A DNA stretch of 12,573 nucleotides. Source: Acidobacteriota bacterium (GTDB lineage Bacteria; Acidobacteriota; Vicinamibacteria; Vicinamibacterales; JAKQTR01). The first letter of the stretch is position 1. Every line of letters begins with the position of its first letter. Below the pieces are notes generated by a model. The model was given only the letters and a program-made list of their open reading frames with translations. It searched no databases and was not told the DNA's origin. The translations under genes and the position numbers were made by a program. Location of the stretch: NCBI GenBank assembly GCA_026393735.1, contig JAPKZP010000481.1, positions 1-12,573 of the forward strand. Reading direction: 5' to 3'. This document shows positions 5,568 through 12,573 of the stretch, one piece after another.

Positions 5568-7189
5568 GAACCGTTTCTGCACCCTGGGAGAGGGCAGACA
5601 GACGCCCAGCCCACGCGGCGCCAACGGTCAGGAGTCGTCATCGGAGACCACTCCTGCAGGCGCTCAGCTTGGGCATCGTCGGGGCGCTGTCTGCCTTCGC
5701 GTGTCAGGGCTCGTCGCCGCCTCCGCCGCCGCCCGGGCCGATTACGCTCACGATCGGCGTCCCACAAAGCCGGCAGTTGGATCCCAGTCACGGGATCGAA
5801 GCCCTCGAGTGGGTGACCACGGAGCGCCTCACCACCAACGATTCCAGCGGACGGACGAAACCGCTCCTGCTTGAAGGGTGGAGCCTGTCGGCCGACGGAC
5901 TCGTCTGGAGTCTGCACGTGCGTTCAGGCGTCCGATTCCAGGACGGCTCATCGCTCTCGTCGGCGGACGTGAAGCGGACGATTGACGCCATCGTGGCGAA
6001 TCCCGCGGCCCGCGCGCTGTCGGCGTGCGTCGGCGACATCAGGAGCGTTGAGACGACCGGCGAACGCGACGTGGTCGTGACGTTGAGCCGCCGCTGTTCT
6101 TACCTCCTCGACGATCTCGACAGCCCCGTGACGCGGACGGCCGCGGACGGCAGGACCAGGATCGGCACCGGGCCGTTTGCCAAGGTCGCGTCGTCGGCCG
6201 ACACGATTACGCTCGAGGCCAACCGGAACTATTACCTCGGCCGACCGCCCATCGATCGCGTCGTGCTCCGGTCGTACGACACGCTGCGCACGGCCTGGGC
6301 CGAGATGATGCGCGGACGCGTGGACTTTCTCTGGGAGGTCGGGCCGGACACGGCCGAACTGCTCAGCGATCAGTCTTCCGTGGACGTGCGCACGTTTCTG
6401 AGCTACTACGCCTACGCCGTGCTGCTGAACTCGACGCGCCCGGCGCTGCGTGACGCCCGCGTCAGGCGGGCGATCAACATCGCGATCAATCGCGAAGCGC
6501 TGGTGCAGCAGGGGCTTCGCGGGAAGGGTCTGCCGGCCAACGGGCTGATCTGGCCGAAGCACTGGGCGCGGGACGGCTCGATTCCCGGGTTCGTCTACGA
6601 CCCGGAGGCTGCGACCAGGCTGCTGCGCGGCGAGGCTTCAGACGTGCAGGCGACGCGGGCCGCCGCTCTCCGATCCACGCCGCCGCTCGAGTTCACGTGT
6701 CTCGTCCCCGCCAACTTCGCCATCCTCGAGCGCCTCGCCTTGCTCGTCCAGCGCCAGTTGGGCGATGTCGGCGTGCGCATGCACCTCGAGTCGATCGCGC
6801 CTTCCGCGATGATGGGACGCCTGGACAGGGGCGACTACGATGCGATCGTCCTGCCGCTGGTCGGGGGCCCGTACGCGACGATCCCGTACCGGTTCTGGCA
6901 CTCGGCGGGCCCGTCGCGGCGCTGGAACTACTGGGGCTACGCCAACGGCGCCGTGGACGCCGCCCTCGATGCCATGCGGGATGCGCGGGACGATCAGCAC
7001 TTCCGCGAAGCCATGACGAGCTTCGAAACCGCAGTGCGCGACGATCCGCCGGCCGTGTTCCTCGCGTGGAGCCAGACCGTGCAGGCGAGCAGCCGTCGGT
7101 TCGAAGTTCCCCGCGACGGTGACGGGCGCGATGCGCTGTACGTGCTGAACCGGTGGCAGCTTCGCGCGCCCGGGGGGATGGCCCAGTGA
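5531..7189 (+). CDS. Extracytoplasmic solute-binding lipoprotein, SBP family 5 (oligopeptide/dipeptide type)
   Basis: A binding protein of the DppA/OppA/NikA type, up to 552 residues. The family signature appears as DARVRRAINIAINREALV (about 308-325), followed by the typical C-terminal lobe with RFWHSAGPSRRWNYWGY. A membrane-targeting segment, RRPLLQALSLGIVGALSAFAC, ends at C58, a likely lipidation site although the lipobox AFAC is not ideal, and a run of six prolines tethers the mature domain. Family members capture peptides, nickel or other small ligands outside the membrane and hand them to an ABC permease or a sensor. No permease or ATPase gene is nearby. The start is uncertain: GTG 5531 lies inside the peptide gene without a Shine-Dalgarno and gives an unusually long leader, while the AGGAG at 5630 has no canonical in-frame start at the right distance. 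The stop overlaps the kinase start. Confidence 0.88.
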   Translation: MDDCGSAGAREVRTVSAPWERADRRPAHAAPTVRSRHRRPLLQALSLGIVGALSAFACQGSSPPPPPPGPITLTIGVPQSRQLDPSHGIEALEWVTTERLTTNDSSGRTKPLLLEGWSLSADGLVWSLHVRSGVRFQDGSSLSSADVKRTIDAIVANPAARALSACVGDIRSVETTGERDVVVTLSRRCSYLLDDLDSPVTRTAADGRTRIGTGPFAKVASSADTITLEANRNYYLGRPPIDRVVLRSYDTLRTAWAEMMRGRVDFLWEVGPDTAELLSDQSSVDVRTFLSYYAYAVLLNSTRPALRDARVRRAINIAINREALVQQGLRGKGLPANGLIWPKHWARDGSIPGFVYDPEAATRLLRGEASDVQATRAAALRSTPPLEFTCLVPANFAILERLALLVQRQLGDVGVRMHLESIAPSAMMGRLDRGDYDAIVLPLVGGPYATIPYRFWHSAGPSRRWNYWGYANGAVDAALDAMRDARDDQHFREAMTSFETAVRDDPPAVFLAWSQTVQASSRRFEVPRDGDGRDALYVLNRWQLRAPGGMAQ

Positions 7190-8928
7190 GGACGCTCCGA
7201 GTCGGATTCGCCGTCATGCTCGCGACAGCCGCCGTGGTGCCGCTGCTGACCTACGGCGCCCTTTCCGTGTACTCCCTGCGCGAGGGCACGCGCCGCAGTG
7301 TCGTCGACGGGAACCTCAACGTCGCCCGCCAGGTCGGCGAACAGGTCCGTCGCTACATCGCGACGAACCTGCAGATCCTCGAGGCGGTCGCCGCCGATTT
7401 CAATCACACGAACCTCTCGGCCGAGCAGCAGGATCGGATCCTCAAGAACTACGCGCTCCGGTTCCCCGCGTTCCGCGAACTCTCCACCTTTGACGCCGCG
7501 GGCAAGCCGGCCGCGACCAGCCGCGTGGGCCGCCCGGGAGTCACGCTTCCGACCGGAGACGTTCCGACCGTGTACGGCGTGCGCATGTCGCCGGTCGTGG
7601 TCGACGGGGACCTGCTGCCGACCGCGATCGTGGCCGCGCCGCTCGGTCACCAGCAGCAGCAGGAAGGGTGGCTCGTTGCGGAGTTCAGCATCGAAGAACT
7701 CTGGCGGCTGGTCGGCCGGATCCACGTCGGCAGCGGCGGGTTCGTCCTGGTGGTCGGCCCCGGCGGCGAACTCCTGGCACACGGAAACCCCGAGGAGCGG
7801 GAGCGTGTCGCCCGAGGCACGAACCTCAGCGGCAACGAGATGGTCGTGGCGCTCCGCGCCGGGAGCGCGGACGAGCCGGTTGTCCGCGAGATTCCCGGGA
7901 AGACGGGCGAGAGGGTCCTCGCGGTCGGCGTCCGCATCCCGGAGCTGAACTGGATGGTCATCGTCGAGCAGCCCTCACGCGAGGCCTTTGCCGTCGCACG
8001 CCGGCACGAGCGCGATCTGATCGCCGCCATCAGCCTCGCGCTGCTCATCATGGTGCTGACGGGACTGCTCTGGGGCCGGTCGCTCATCCGCCCGATCACG
8101 GCGCTGATCCACGGCACGGAGGCCATCGCGGAGGGACGGCTCGACCAGCGCGTCGTCGTCGAATCGAAGTCCGAGATCGGGAAGCTCGGGGAGGCGTTCA
8201 ACAGCATGGCCGACCGCCTCGTTGAACTTCAGGACGACGTCCGCAAGCAGGAGCGGCACGCCATGTTCGGGCGCATTGCCGCCGGGCTCGTGCACGATCT
8301 CTCGCACCCGTTCAAGAACGTCCAGAACAACTGCCGGCTCATGCTGAAAATGCATGACGACGCCGAGTACCGGGAGCTGTTCCGCCGCACGATCGACCGG
8401 GAGTTCGCGCACATCAAGCGCGTGTTCGAGGACTTGCGCAGCCTCGCCCGGCCCATGCCCATCGAGCGGTTCCCGCTCGACCTGAACAGGCTGCTCACCG
8501 ACGTCGCGGAGTCGATGCGAGGCCTCGTCGAGACGGCCGGCCTGTCGCTCGATCTCGACCTGGACGATCAGGGCGCCTTCGTCGAAGGCGACGTCTTCGC
8601 GCTGAGCCGCGTGACGCGCAACCTCGTGCTGAACGCCATCGAGGCCACGCCGCCGAACGGCACCGTGACGATGGCGACCGAGGCAGCGGGCGGGAGCTGC
8701 CGCCTGCGCGTCTCGGACACGGGCTGCGGGATTCCTCCGGATCGCATCGGCACGCTGTTCGAGGACTTCACGACGACGAAGCGGCAGGGCCTCGGCCTCG
8801 GGCTGGCGATTTCAAAGAAGATCGTGGATCAGCTGGGCGGGACGATTTCAGCGACGAGCGCCGTCGGACAAGGAACGACCTTCGTGGTGGAACTGACGCG
8901 CGTGCCGCCGCCACCAGCGGCGAACTAA
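7186..8928 (+). CDS. Membrane sensor histidine kinase with external sensor domain
   Basis: A 580-residue kinase. Transmembrane helix 1 is at about 7-29, followed by an external domain of some 245 residues that looks like a double-Cache sensor, helix 2 (about 278-297), a HAMP linker (about 298-350), a dimerisation/phosphoacceptor region with H370 in GLVHDLSHPFKN, and an ATPase domain with N483 (N box), DTGCGI (511-516) and GLGLGL (535-540). There is no receiver domain, so it needs a separate response regulator; the only one in the window is the sigma-54 activator at 2364-3752. GTG 7186 is chosen because it overlaps the binding-protein stop (GTGA) and starts directly at the membrane helix; an in-frame GTG at 7153 would add 11 residues within the preceding gene. 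The tight coupling suggests the binding protein may present its ligand to this kinase. Confidence 0.93.
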   Translation: MRTLRVGFAVMLATAAVVPLLTYGALSVYSLREGTRRSVVDGNLNVARQVGEQVRRYIATNLQILEAVAADFNHTNLSAEQQDRILKNYALRFPAFRELSTFDAAGKPAATSRVGRPGVTLPTGDVPTVYGVRMSPVVVDGDLLPTAIVAAPLGHQQQQEGWLVAEFSIEELWRLVGRIHVGSGGFVLVVGPGGELLAHGNPEERERVARGTNLSGNEMVVALRAGSADEPVVREIPGKTGERVLAVGVRIPELNWMVIVEQPSREAFAVARRHERDLIAAISLALLIMVLTGLLWGRSLIRPITALIHGTEAIAEGRLDQRVVVESKSEIGKLGEAFNSMADRLVELQDDVRKQERHAMFGRIAAGLVHDLSHPFKNVQNNCRLMLKMHDDAEYRELFRRTIDREFAHIKRVFEDLRSLARPMPIERFPLDLNRLLTDVAESMRGLVETAGLSLDLDLDDQGAFVEGDVFALSRVTRNLVLNAIEATPPNGTVTMATEAAGGSCRLRVSDTGCGIPPDRIGTLFEDFTTTKRQGLGLGLAISKKIVDQLGGTISATSAVGQGTTFVVELTRVPPPPAAN

Positions 8929-8952
8929 CCTCGAGCCCGAGATGGGACGCGC

Positions 8953-8991
8953 CGCGTGGTCCGCCTGCCACGGGCAGGCGGCGACCACGCG
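8953..8991. terminator. Strong GC-rich hairpin between convergent genes
   Basis: A nearly perfect inverted repeat of 17 pairs: CGCGTGGTC and CGCCTGCC (8953-8969), a 3-nt loop ACG, then GGCAGGCG, a two-base bulge GC, and GACCACGCG (8973-8991). It sits between the kinase stop (8928) and the HU stop (9010), which converge, so it is well placed as a two-way terminator. There is no U tract on either side, so it may need Rho or act mainly as a 3' end stabiliser. Confidence 0.65.
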
Positions 8992-9009
8992 ACGAAGATC
9001 CTGGTGCCG

Positions 9010-9309
9010 CTACTTGCGGGGAAGGACCGCGTCCTTCAGCTGCTTGGCGATGCGCGCCTTCACCACGGTCTTGGCCGGGATCTTGATGGGCTCGCCCGTC
9101 GCCGGGTTGCGCCCCATCCGGGCCTTGCGCTTCTGCACCACCAGCTTCACCATCCCGGGCAGTACGAATTCGCCCGAACGCTTCAGCTCCTTCTCCGAGA
9201 GCGCCGTCAGCTCGTCGAAGAACTCGCGCGCCGCGGCACGCTTCACTTCGAACCGTTCCGCGAAGTGCGCGAACAGTTCCGACTTGCCCATCCTGCGGGC
9301 CTCTACCAT
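9010..9309 (-). CDS. HU-family DNA-binding protein
   Basis: A 99-residue basic protein of the HU/IHF fold, slightly longer than typical HU (about 90). Two N-terminal helices (about 9-43) form the dimer core, and the DNA-gripping beta arms contain GRNPATGEPIKI (66-77), with P69 as the base-stacking proline. The C-terminal helix is AKTVVKARIAKQLKDAV. It would bend DNA, compact the nucleoid and help form looped complexes. Such bending often assists sigma-54 enhancer contact, but that role here is only a possibility. The ATG at 9309 is supported by AGGAG at a good distance; a second ATG six codons later is less well supported. It is single and divergent from queF, with its own promoter. Confidence 0.94.
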   Translation of the reverse strand: MVEARRMGKSELFAHFAERFEVKRAAAREFFDELTALSEKELKRSGEFVLPGMVKLVVQKRKARMGRNPATGEPIKIPAKTVVKARIAKQLKDAVLPRK

Positions 9310-9406
9310 CGTCTCTCTCCTGGAAGGAACGCGCGCGAACTACGTTGCCGCAAGCCGGCCGCGCGCGCAAGCGGCAGACCCCGGAATCAAGGCGAAATGT
9401 TGAAGA

Positions 9407-9435
9407 ATGCTAACGCGCCACCCCGTCAGTGTCAA
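9407..9435 (-). promoter_or_regulatory. Sigma-70-type promoter of the HU gene
   Basis: On the minus strand a perfect TTGACA (9435-9430) is followed by exactly 17 bp and TAGCAT (9412-9407), which matches the -10 consensus at four of six positions. Transcription would begin near 9400, giving a leader of about 90 nt. Box quality and spacing make this the best housekeeping-type promoter in the window. Confidence 0.6.
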
Positions 9436-9478
9436 TCGCCCGCATGCCGGCGACCCGCGATTTTCGGCCACTAAATGG

Positions 9479-9484
9479 TAAGAT
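9479..9484 (+). promoter_or_regulatory. Candidate -10 element (TAAGAT) just before queF
   Basis: TAAGAT ends 8 bp before the preferred queF start at 9493, with no convincing -35 box. If used, transcription would start at or next to the ATG, giving a leaderless mRNA. A GAGG lies only 2 nt before the same ATG, too close for normal initiation. Confidence 0.3.
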
Positions 9485-9492
9485 TCGAGGCG

Positions 9493-9861
9493 ATGTCAAG
9501 CACGAAGATTGAAACATTCGCCAACCCGGCGCCGCAGCGCGACTACGAAATCGCGATCAGCGCGCCGGAATTCACCTCGGTGTGTCCCATGACCGGCCTC
9601 CCGGATTTCGGCGAAATCCGGGTGTCGTACGTGCCGGACGAACGCTGTATCGAGCTGAAGTCCTTCAAATACTACCTCGTGGACTATCGGAGCCGCGGCA
9701 TCTTCTACGAGGCGGCAACGAATCAGATACTCGACGACCTCGTGGCCGCATGCCAGCCCAGGCGCATGACCGTCGTGGGAGATTTCACGCCGCGCGGCGG
9801 CATCCGCACGACCGTGACAGTCGCCTACGCAAGGGGACGAGAGGCGGCCGCCACGACGTAG
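9493..9861 (+). CDS. queF: NADPH-dependent 7-cyano-7-deazaguanine reductase QueF
   Basis: A short single-domain (type I) QueF of 122 residues from this start. It reduces the nitrile preQ0 to the amine preQ1 in queuosine tRNA-modification synthesis. The catalytic cysteine C31 lies in EFTSVCPMTGLPDF, with the partner aspartate D38. The substrate-binding stretch is ELKSFKYYLVDYR followed by GIFYEAATNQILDDLV, in which tyrosine replaces the histidine of the His-Glu pair seen in the Bacillus enzyme; the glutamate is kept. The terminal FTPRGGIRT motif is conserved. An in-frame ATG at 9475 would add six residues, but it lacks a ribosome-binding site and overlaps a putative -10 box. No other queuosine genes are present in the window. 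The Smr gene follows after 41 bp, probably on the same transcript. Confidence 0.95.
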   Translation: MSSTKIETFANPAPQRDYEIAISAPEFTSVCPMTGLPDFGEIRVSYVPDERCIELKSFKYYLVDYRSRGIFYEAATNQILDDLVAACQPRRMTVVGDFTPRGGIRTTVTVAYARGREAAATT

Positions 9862-9902
9862 GGCGGGTGCCGGCCCCGGCGCCCGCGAGGTCACCAGCAG
9901 CG

Positions 9903-10181
9903 ATGACAGACGACGAGGAACCATTCCGGCTGCCTGTCGACGGAATGCTGGACCTGCATGCGTTCAGGCCGGAAGACGCCCGATCGGTGGTCGATGAGTA
10001 CGTGCGCGAGGCGCACGCCGCGGGATTGGTCGAGATCCGGATCGTCCACGGGCGCGGGACGGGCGTGTTGCGCGGCATCGTGCAGGCGGCGCTGGAGGCG
10101 CACCCGCTCGTGCAGGCCTTCTGGGACGACCCGATGTCGCACCTCGGGGCCACGATGGTGAAACTGGGGACCGCGAGCTAG
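9903..10181 (+). CDS. Stand-alone Smr-domain protein
   Basis: A 92-residue protein consisting of one Smr (small MutS-related) domain. The hallmark motifs are LDLH (16-19) and HGRGTG (49-54), followed by VLRGIVQAAL and the closing segment MSHLGATMVKL. Smr domains bind or nick nucleic acids; they occur as the C-terminal part of MutS2 and as independent proteins linked to DNA repair or ribosome rescue. The family residues are intact, but the actual substrate cannot be decided. The ATG at 9903 gives a protein starting just before the domain; the Shine-Dalgarno is weak, and translation may depend on queF upstream. An earlier in-frame start near 9582 is rejected because it lies within queF in another frame. 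Confidence 0.88.
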   Translation: MTDDEEPFRLPVDGMLDLHAFRPEDARSVVDEYVREAHAAGLVEIRIVHGRGTGVLRGIVQAALEAHPLVQAFWDDPMSHLGATMVKLGTAS

Positions 10182-10246
10182 TGCCGGCAGGGTTTCGGGG
10201 TTGGATCTTTCGTGGGTGTCGGCTTCAGCCGGCACCGGGAGAAGTC

Positions 10247-12573
10247 ATGTCACGCTGGATTGCTGCTGTTCGCGTCGCGTTGATGGTCGGGCTTGTCGCC
10301 GGCGCGCCACTCGCCGCCACCGCCCAGGTTCCGACACCGGAAGCGTTCTTCGGCTTCCGGATGGGCACCGACGGCAAGCTCGCGGACTGGTCGTCCATCC
10401 AGAAGTACTTCGAGACCGTCGCCACGGCCTCACCGCGCGTCGAACTGGTCGACGTCGGCCCCACGACCGAGGGCCGGCGCATCATCGCCGCCATCATCAG
10501 CTCCCCCGAGAACATCACGAACCTGTCGAATCTCCAGATCGACAACCGCCTGCTGGCCGACCCGCGGCGGCTCGCGAACGACCGTGAGGTGCAGGCGATC
10601 ATGACCGGCGCGCGGGCCGTCATCGCGATCGGGTGCAGCATCCACGCGAGCGAGATCGGCGCCACGCAATCGGCGAACGAACTGCTCTACGAGCTCGCCA
10701 CGTCCAGCGACGAGCGCACCGTCTCGATGCTGCGCGAGATCATCATCATTCTGATGCCGTCGCTGAACCCGGACGGCCACACGATGGTCGTGGACTGGAA
10801 CCGCAGGATGCAGGGCACGCCGTTTGAGGGCGGCCAGATGCCGTGGTCGTACCACAAGTACGTCGGGCACGACATCAACCGGGACATGTTCATGCTGAAC
10901 ATGACGGAGAGCCGCACGCTCGCGCACTTCTTCTCGGACGTGTGGCATCCGCAGGTCTTCCTCGCGATGCACCAGATGGGCAGTAACGGCCCGCGGTTCT
11001 TCGTGCCGCCGAACTACGACCCGATCGACACGAACCAGGACCCGCTCATCTGGCGCGAGGCTGCGCTGCTCGGCAGCGCCATGGCCATGTCGCTCGAAAG
11101 CCAGAACAAGTCGGGCGTGGTGTCGAACGCGATGTACGACTACTACTGGCCGGGCTACGAGGACTCGGCGCCTCTCGGCCGCAACACCGTGTGTCTGCTC
11201 ACCGAGGTCGCATCGGCGAAACTCGCGCTCCCGATGGAGGTGGCGGCCGGGGACCTGCGCGGCGGCACCCGTGGGCTTCCGCAGTACGCGCCGCAGATCA
11301 ACTTCCCGAACCCGTGGCCCGGCGGCACCTGGCGGCTGCGCGACATCGTCGATTACGACCTCGCCGCGGTGCACGGGCTGCTCGGCGCGGCGTACCGTTA
11401 CAAGGACGAGCTGCTGGCGAACTTCTATGCCATGGGGCGCCGTTCAATCGCGCGCGGCTCGGCCGAGGGGCCGTTCGCGTACGCGATCAGGCCCGACCAG
11501 TACGACCCCGCCGCCGCGACCCGGCTCGTCAACCTGCTCGCCGAGGGCGGCGTCGAAGTGCAACAGGCGTCCGAGCCGTTCACGGCGGGCGACACGGAAT
11601 ACCCGGCGGGCACGACGTTCGTCATGCTGGCGCAGCCGTTCCGCGCCTACGCGAAGAGCCTGCTCGAAGTGCAGAAGTACCCCGCGCGGAAGCTGCCGGG
11701 ACAGACGTCGCCGGAGCGGCCGTACGACGTCGCCGGATGGACGCTGCCGTTCCAGATGGGAGTGCGCGTCGATACGATCGAGAAGCCGATCGAAGCGCCG
11801 ATTCTCTCGAAGGTCAGTCACGTCTCGGTTCCGCCCGCCCTCGCGCTGGGGTACCCGAAGCCGGATTACTTCCTGATCGACGCGCGCGGCACCAGTGGCG
11901 TGATCGCCGCGAACCGTCTGCTGGCCGCCGGGCTGCAGGTCGAATGGACCAGCGGCCTCGTGAAACAGGACGGGTACGCCTACGCGCCGGGAAGTCTCGT
12001 CGTGCGCCCGGTGAAGGACGCGCGCGGACCGGCTGAGAAGGTCGGCCGCGACCTGGGCCTGCGCGTGTTCGGCGCGCGCGGCAAGCCGCCCGCGTCGGCG
12101 CCCGTTTACAAGGCCCGCGTCGGCCTGTACCGGCCGTGGAACGACGTGATTGACGAAGGGTGGACGCGCTGGCTGCTGGAGCAGTACGAGTTCCCGTTCA
12201 CGACACTGCGTGACGCCGAGGTCCGCGCGGGCAATCTCAAGGCGGCGCTCGACGTGATCGTCCTGCCGGCCATCGCGGCGCAGCGGCTCATCGAGGGCAA
12301 CCGCAAGGGATCCCTGCCGGACGAATACGTGGGCGGCCTCGGTGAGGCTGGCGTCGCGGCGCTCAAGGCATTCGTCGAGGCCGGCGGCACGCTCGTGTGC
12401 CTCGACAGTTCGGGGCAGTTGGCGATTGACGCCCTGAAGCTCCCCGTGAAGAACGTCGTGCAGGGCGTGCCCGCCGACCAGTTCTTCTGTCCCGGGTCGG
12501 TCGTGAAGCTCGATCTTGACGCCGCGCAGCCACTGGCGTTCGGCATGCTGGAGAAGAACGCGGCGTTCTTCTC
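10247..12573 (+). CDS. Exported M14-family zinc carboxypeptidase (3' partial)
   Basis: An open frame of 775 codons that runs off the right edge. Residues 1-26 form a Sec signal peptide with an ATA-Q cleavage site. The M14 metallopeptidase domain has the zinc pair H133-x-x-E136 in SIHASEIGATQ, the carboxylate-binding N211-R212 in HDINRD, the third zinc ligand H242 in LAMHQMGSNGPRFF, and the general base E320 in LLTEVAS. All are intact, so an active periplasmic or secreted peptidase is expected. A long region without recognised motifs follows. From about residue 620 a Rossmann-like part (LDVIVLPAIAAQRL, LKAFVEAGGTLVCLD) resembles the glutamine-amidotransferase-like domain often found at the C-terminus of long M14 proteins. 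ATG 10247 is preceded by GGGAGAA. The spacer to the Smr gene is 65 bp. It probably scavenges peptides; a link to the peptide system upstream is not supported. Confidence 0.93.
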   Translation, partial: MSRWIAAVRVALMVGLVAGAPLAATAQVPTPEAFFGFRMGTDGKLADWSSIQKYFETVATASPRVELVDVGPTTEGRRIIAAIISSPENITNLSNLQIDNRLLADPRRLANDREVQAIMTGARAVIAIGCSIHASEIGATQSANELLYELATSSDERTVSMLREIIIILMPSLNPDGHTMVVDWNRRMQGTPFEGGQMPWSYHKYVGHDINRDMFMLNMTESRTLAHFFSDVWHPQVFLAMHQMGSNGPRFFVPPNYDPIDTNQDPLIWREAALLGSAMAMSLESQNKSGVVSNAMYDYYWPGYEDSAPLGRNTVCLLTEVASAKLALPMEVAAGDLRGGTRGLPQYAPQINFPNPWPGGTWRLRDIVDYDLAAVHGLLGAAYRYKDELLANFYAMGRRSIARGSAEGPFAYAIRPDQYDPAAATRLVNLLAEGGVEVQQASEPFTAGDTEYPAGTTFVMLAQPFRAYAKSLLEVQKYPARKLPGQTSPERPYDVAGWTLPFQMGVRVDTIEKPIEAPILSKVSHVSVPPALALGYPKPDYFLIDARGTSGVIAANRLLAAGLQVEWTSGLVKQDGYAYAPGSLVVRPVKDARGPAEKVGRDLGLRVFGARGKPPASAPVYKARVGLYRPWNDVIDEGWTRWLLEQYEFPFTTLRDAEVRAGNLKAALDVIVLPAIAAQRLIEGNRKGSLPDEYVGGLGEAGVAALKAFVEAGGTLVCLDSSGQLAIDALKLPVKNVVQGVPADQFFCPGSVVKLDLDAAQPLAFGMLEKNAAFF

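Noticed and set aside
7153..7185. Earlier GTG start of the kinase
   Set aside because: Lies in the binding-protein gene and adds 11 residues before the membrane helix; GTG 7186 gives a normal GTGA overlap.
10218..10233. Small hairpin GTCGGC-TTCA-GCCGGC just before the carboxypeptidase ribosome-binding site
   Set aside because: Only six pairs including one wobble, common by chance in GC-rich DNA, and no evidence for a riboswitch or attenuator.
10247..12573. The M14 peptidase as the processing protease of the peptide
   Set aside because: Separated by HU, queF and Smr genes and a strong hairpin, and it looks like a general exported scavenging carboxypeptidase.

Overview
This is a high-GC window of tightly packed genes with short spacers and several GTG starts. 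Gene content suggests a soil or sediment Acidobacteriota-like bacterium: a zinc carboxypeptidase of the long M14 type, a stand-alone Smr protein, QueF, and an NtrC-type regulator. No rRNA or other taxonomic marker is present, so that placement is inference. The contig is cut inside genes at both ends.

Left region (1-2188, minus strand): an apparent housekeeping operon, read right to left, of a TPR protein, dihydrolipoyl dehydrogenase (E3), and the N-terminal lipoyl domain of a 2-oxoacid dehydrogenase E2 that runs off the left edge. Gaps are 37 and 39 bp. A divergent promoter region (2189-2363) separates it from the next block.

Central region (2364-8928, plus strand): the most interesting part. 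It appears to be a self-contained regulated peptide-modification system: (a) a sigma-54-dependent response regulator; (b) a 283-bp spacer carrying two related dyad-symmetric boxes arranged as an inverted repeat, and further down a well-spaced -24/-12 sigma-54 promoter 28 bp before the next gene; (c) a radical SAM/SPASM peptide maturase; (d) overlapping it by ATGA, a 30-residue peptide gene with a strong Shine-Dalgarno and an FCPWM core, the likely modification substrate; (e) an extracytoplasmic solute-binding protein of the oligopeptide-binding (SBP_bac_5) family with no permease or ATPase nearby; (f) overlapping it by GTGA, a membrane sensor histidine kinase with a large external domain. A strong GC-rich hairpin closes the unit. 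The simplest model is a loop: kinase activates regulator, regulator activates the sigma-54 promoter, maturase modifies the peptide, and the binding protein and kinase sense the product or a related ligand. This model is inference; the gene order, overlaps and motifs are directly visible.

Right region (8929-12573): an HU-family DNA-binding protein on the minus strand, divergent from queF (queuosine biosynthesis), followed by a stand-alone Smr-domain protein and an exported M14 zinc carboxypeptidase that runs off the right edge. No tRNA, rRNA, CRISPR or insertion sequence was seen. No gene-free stretch exceeds 300 bases; the longest is the 283-bp regulatory spacer at 3753-4035.
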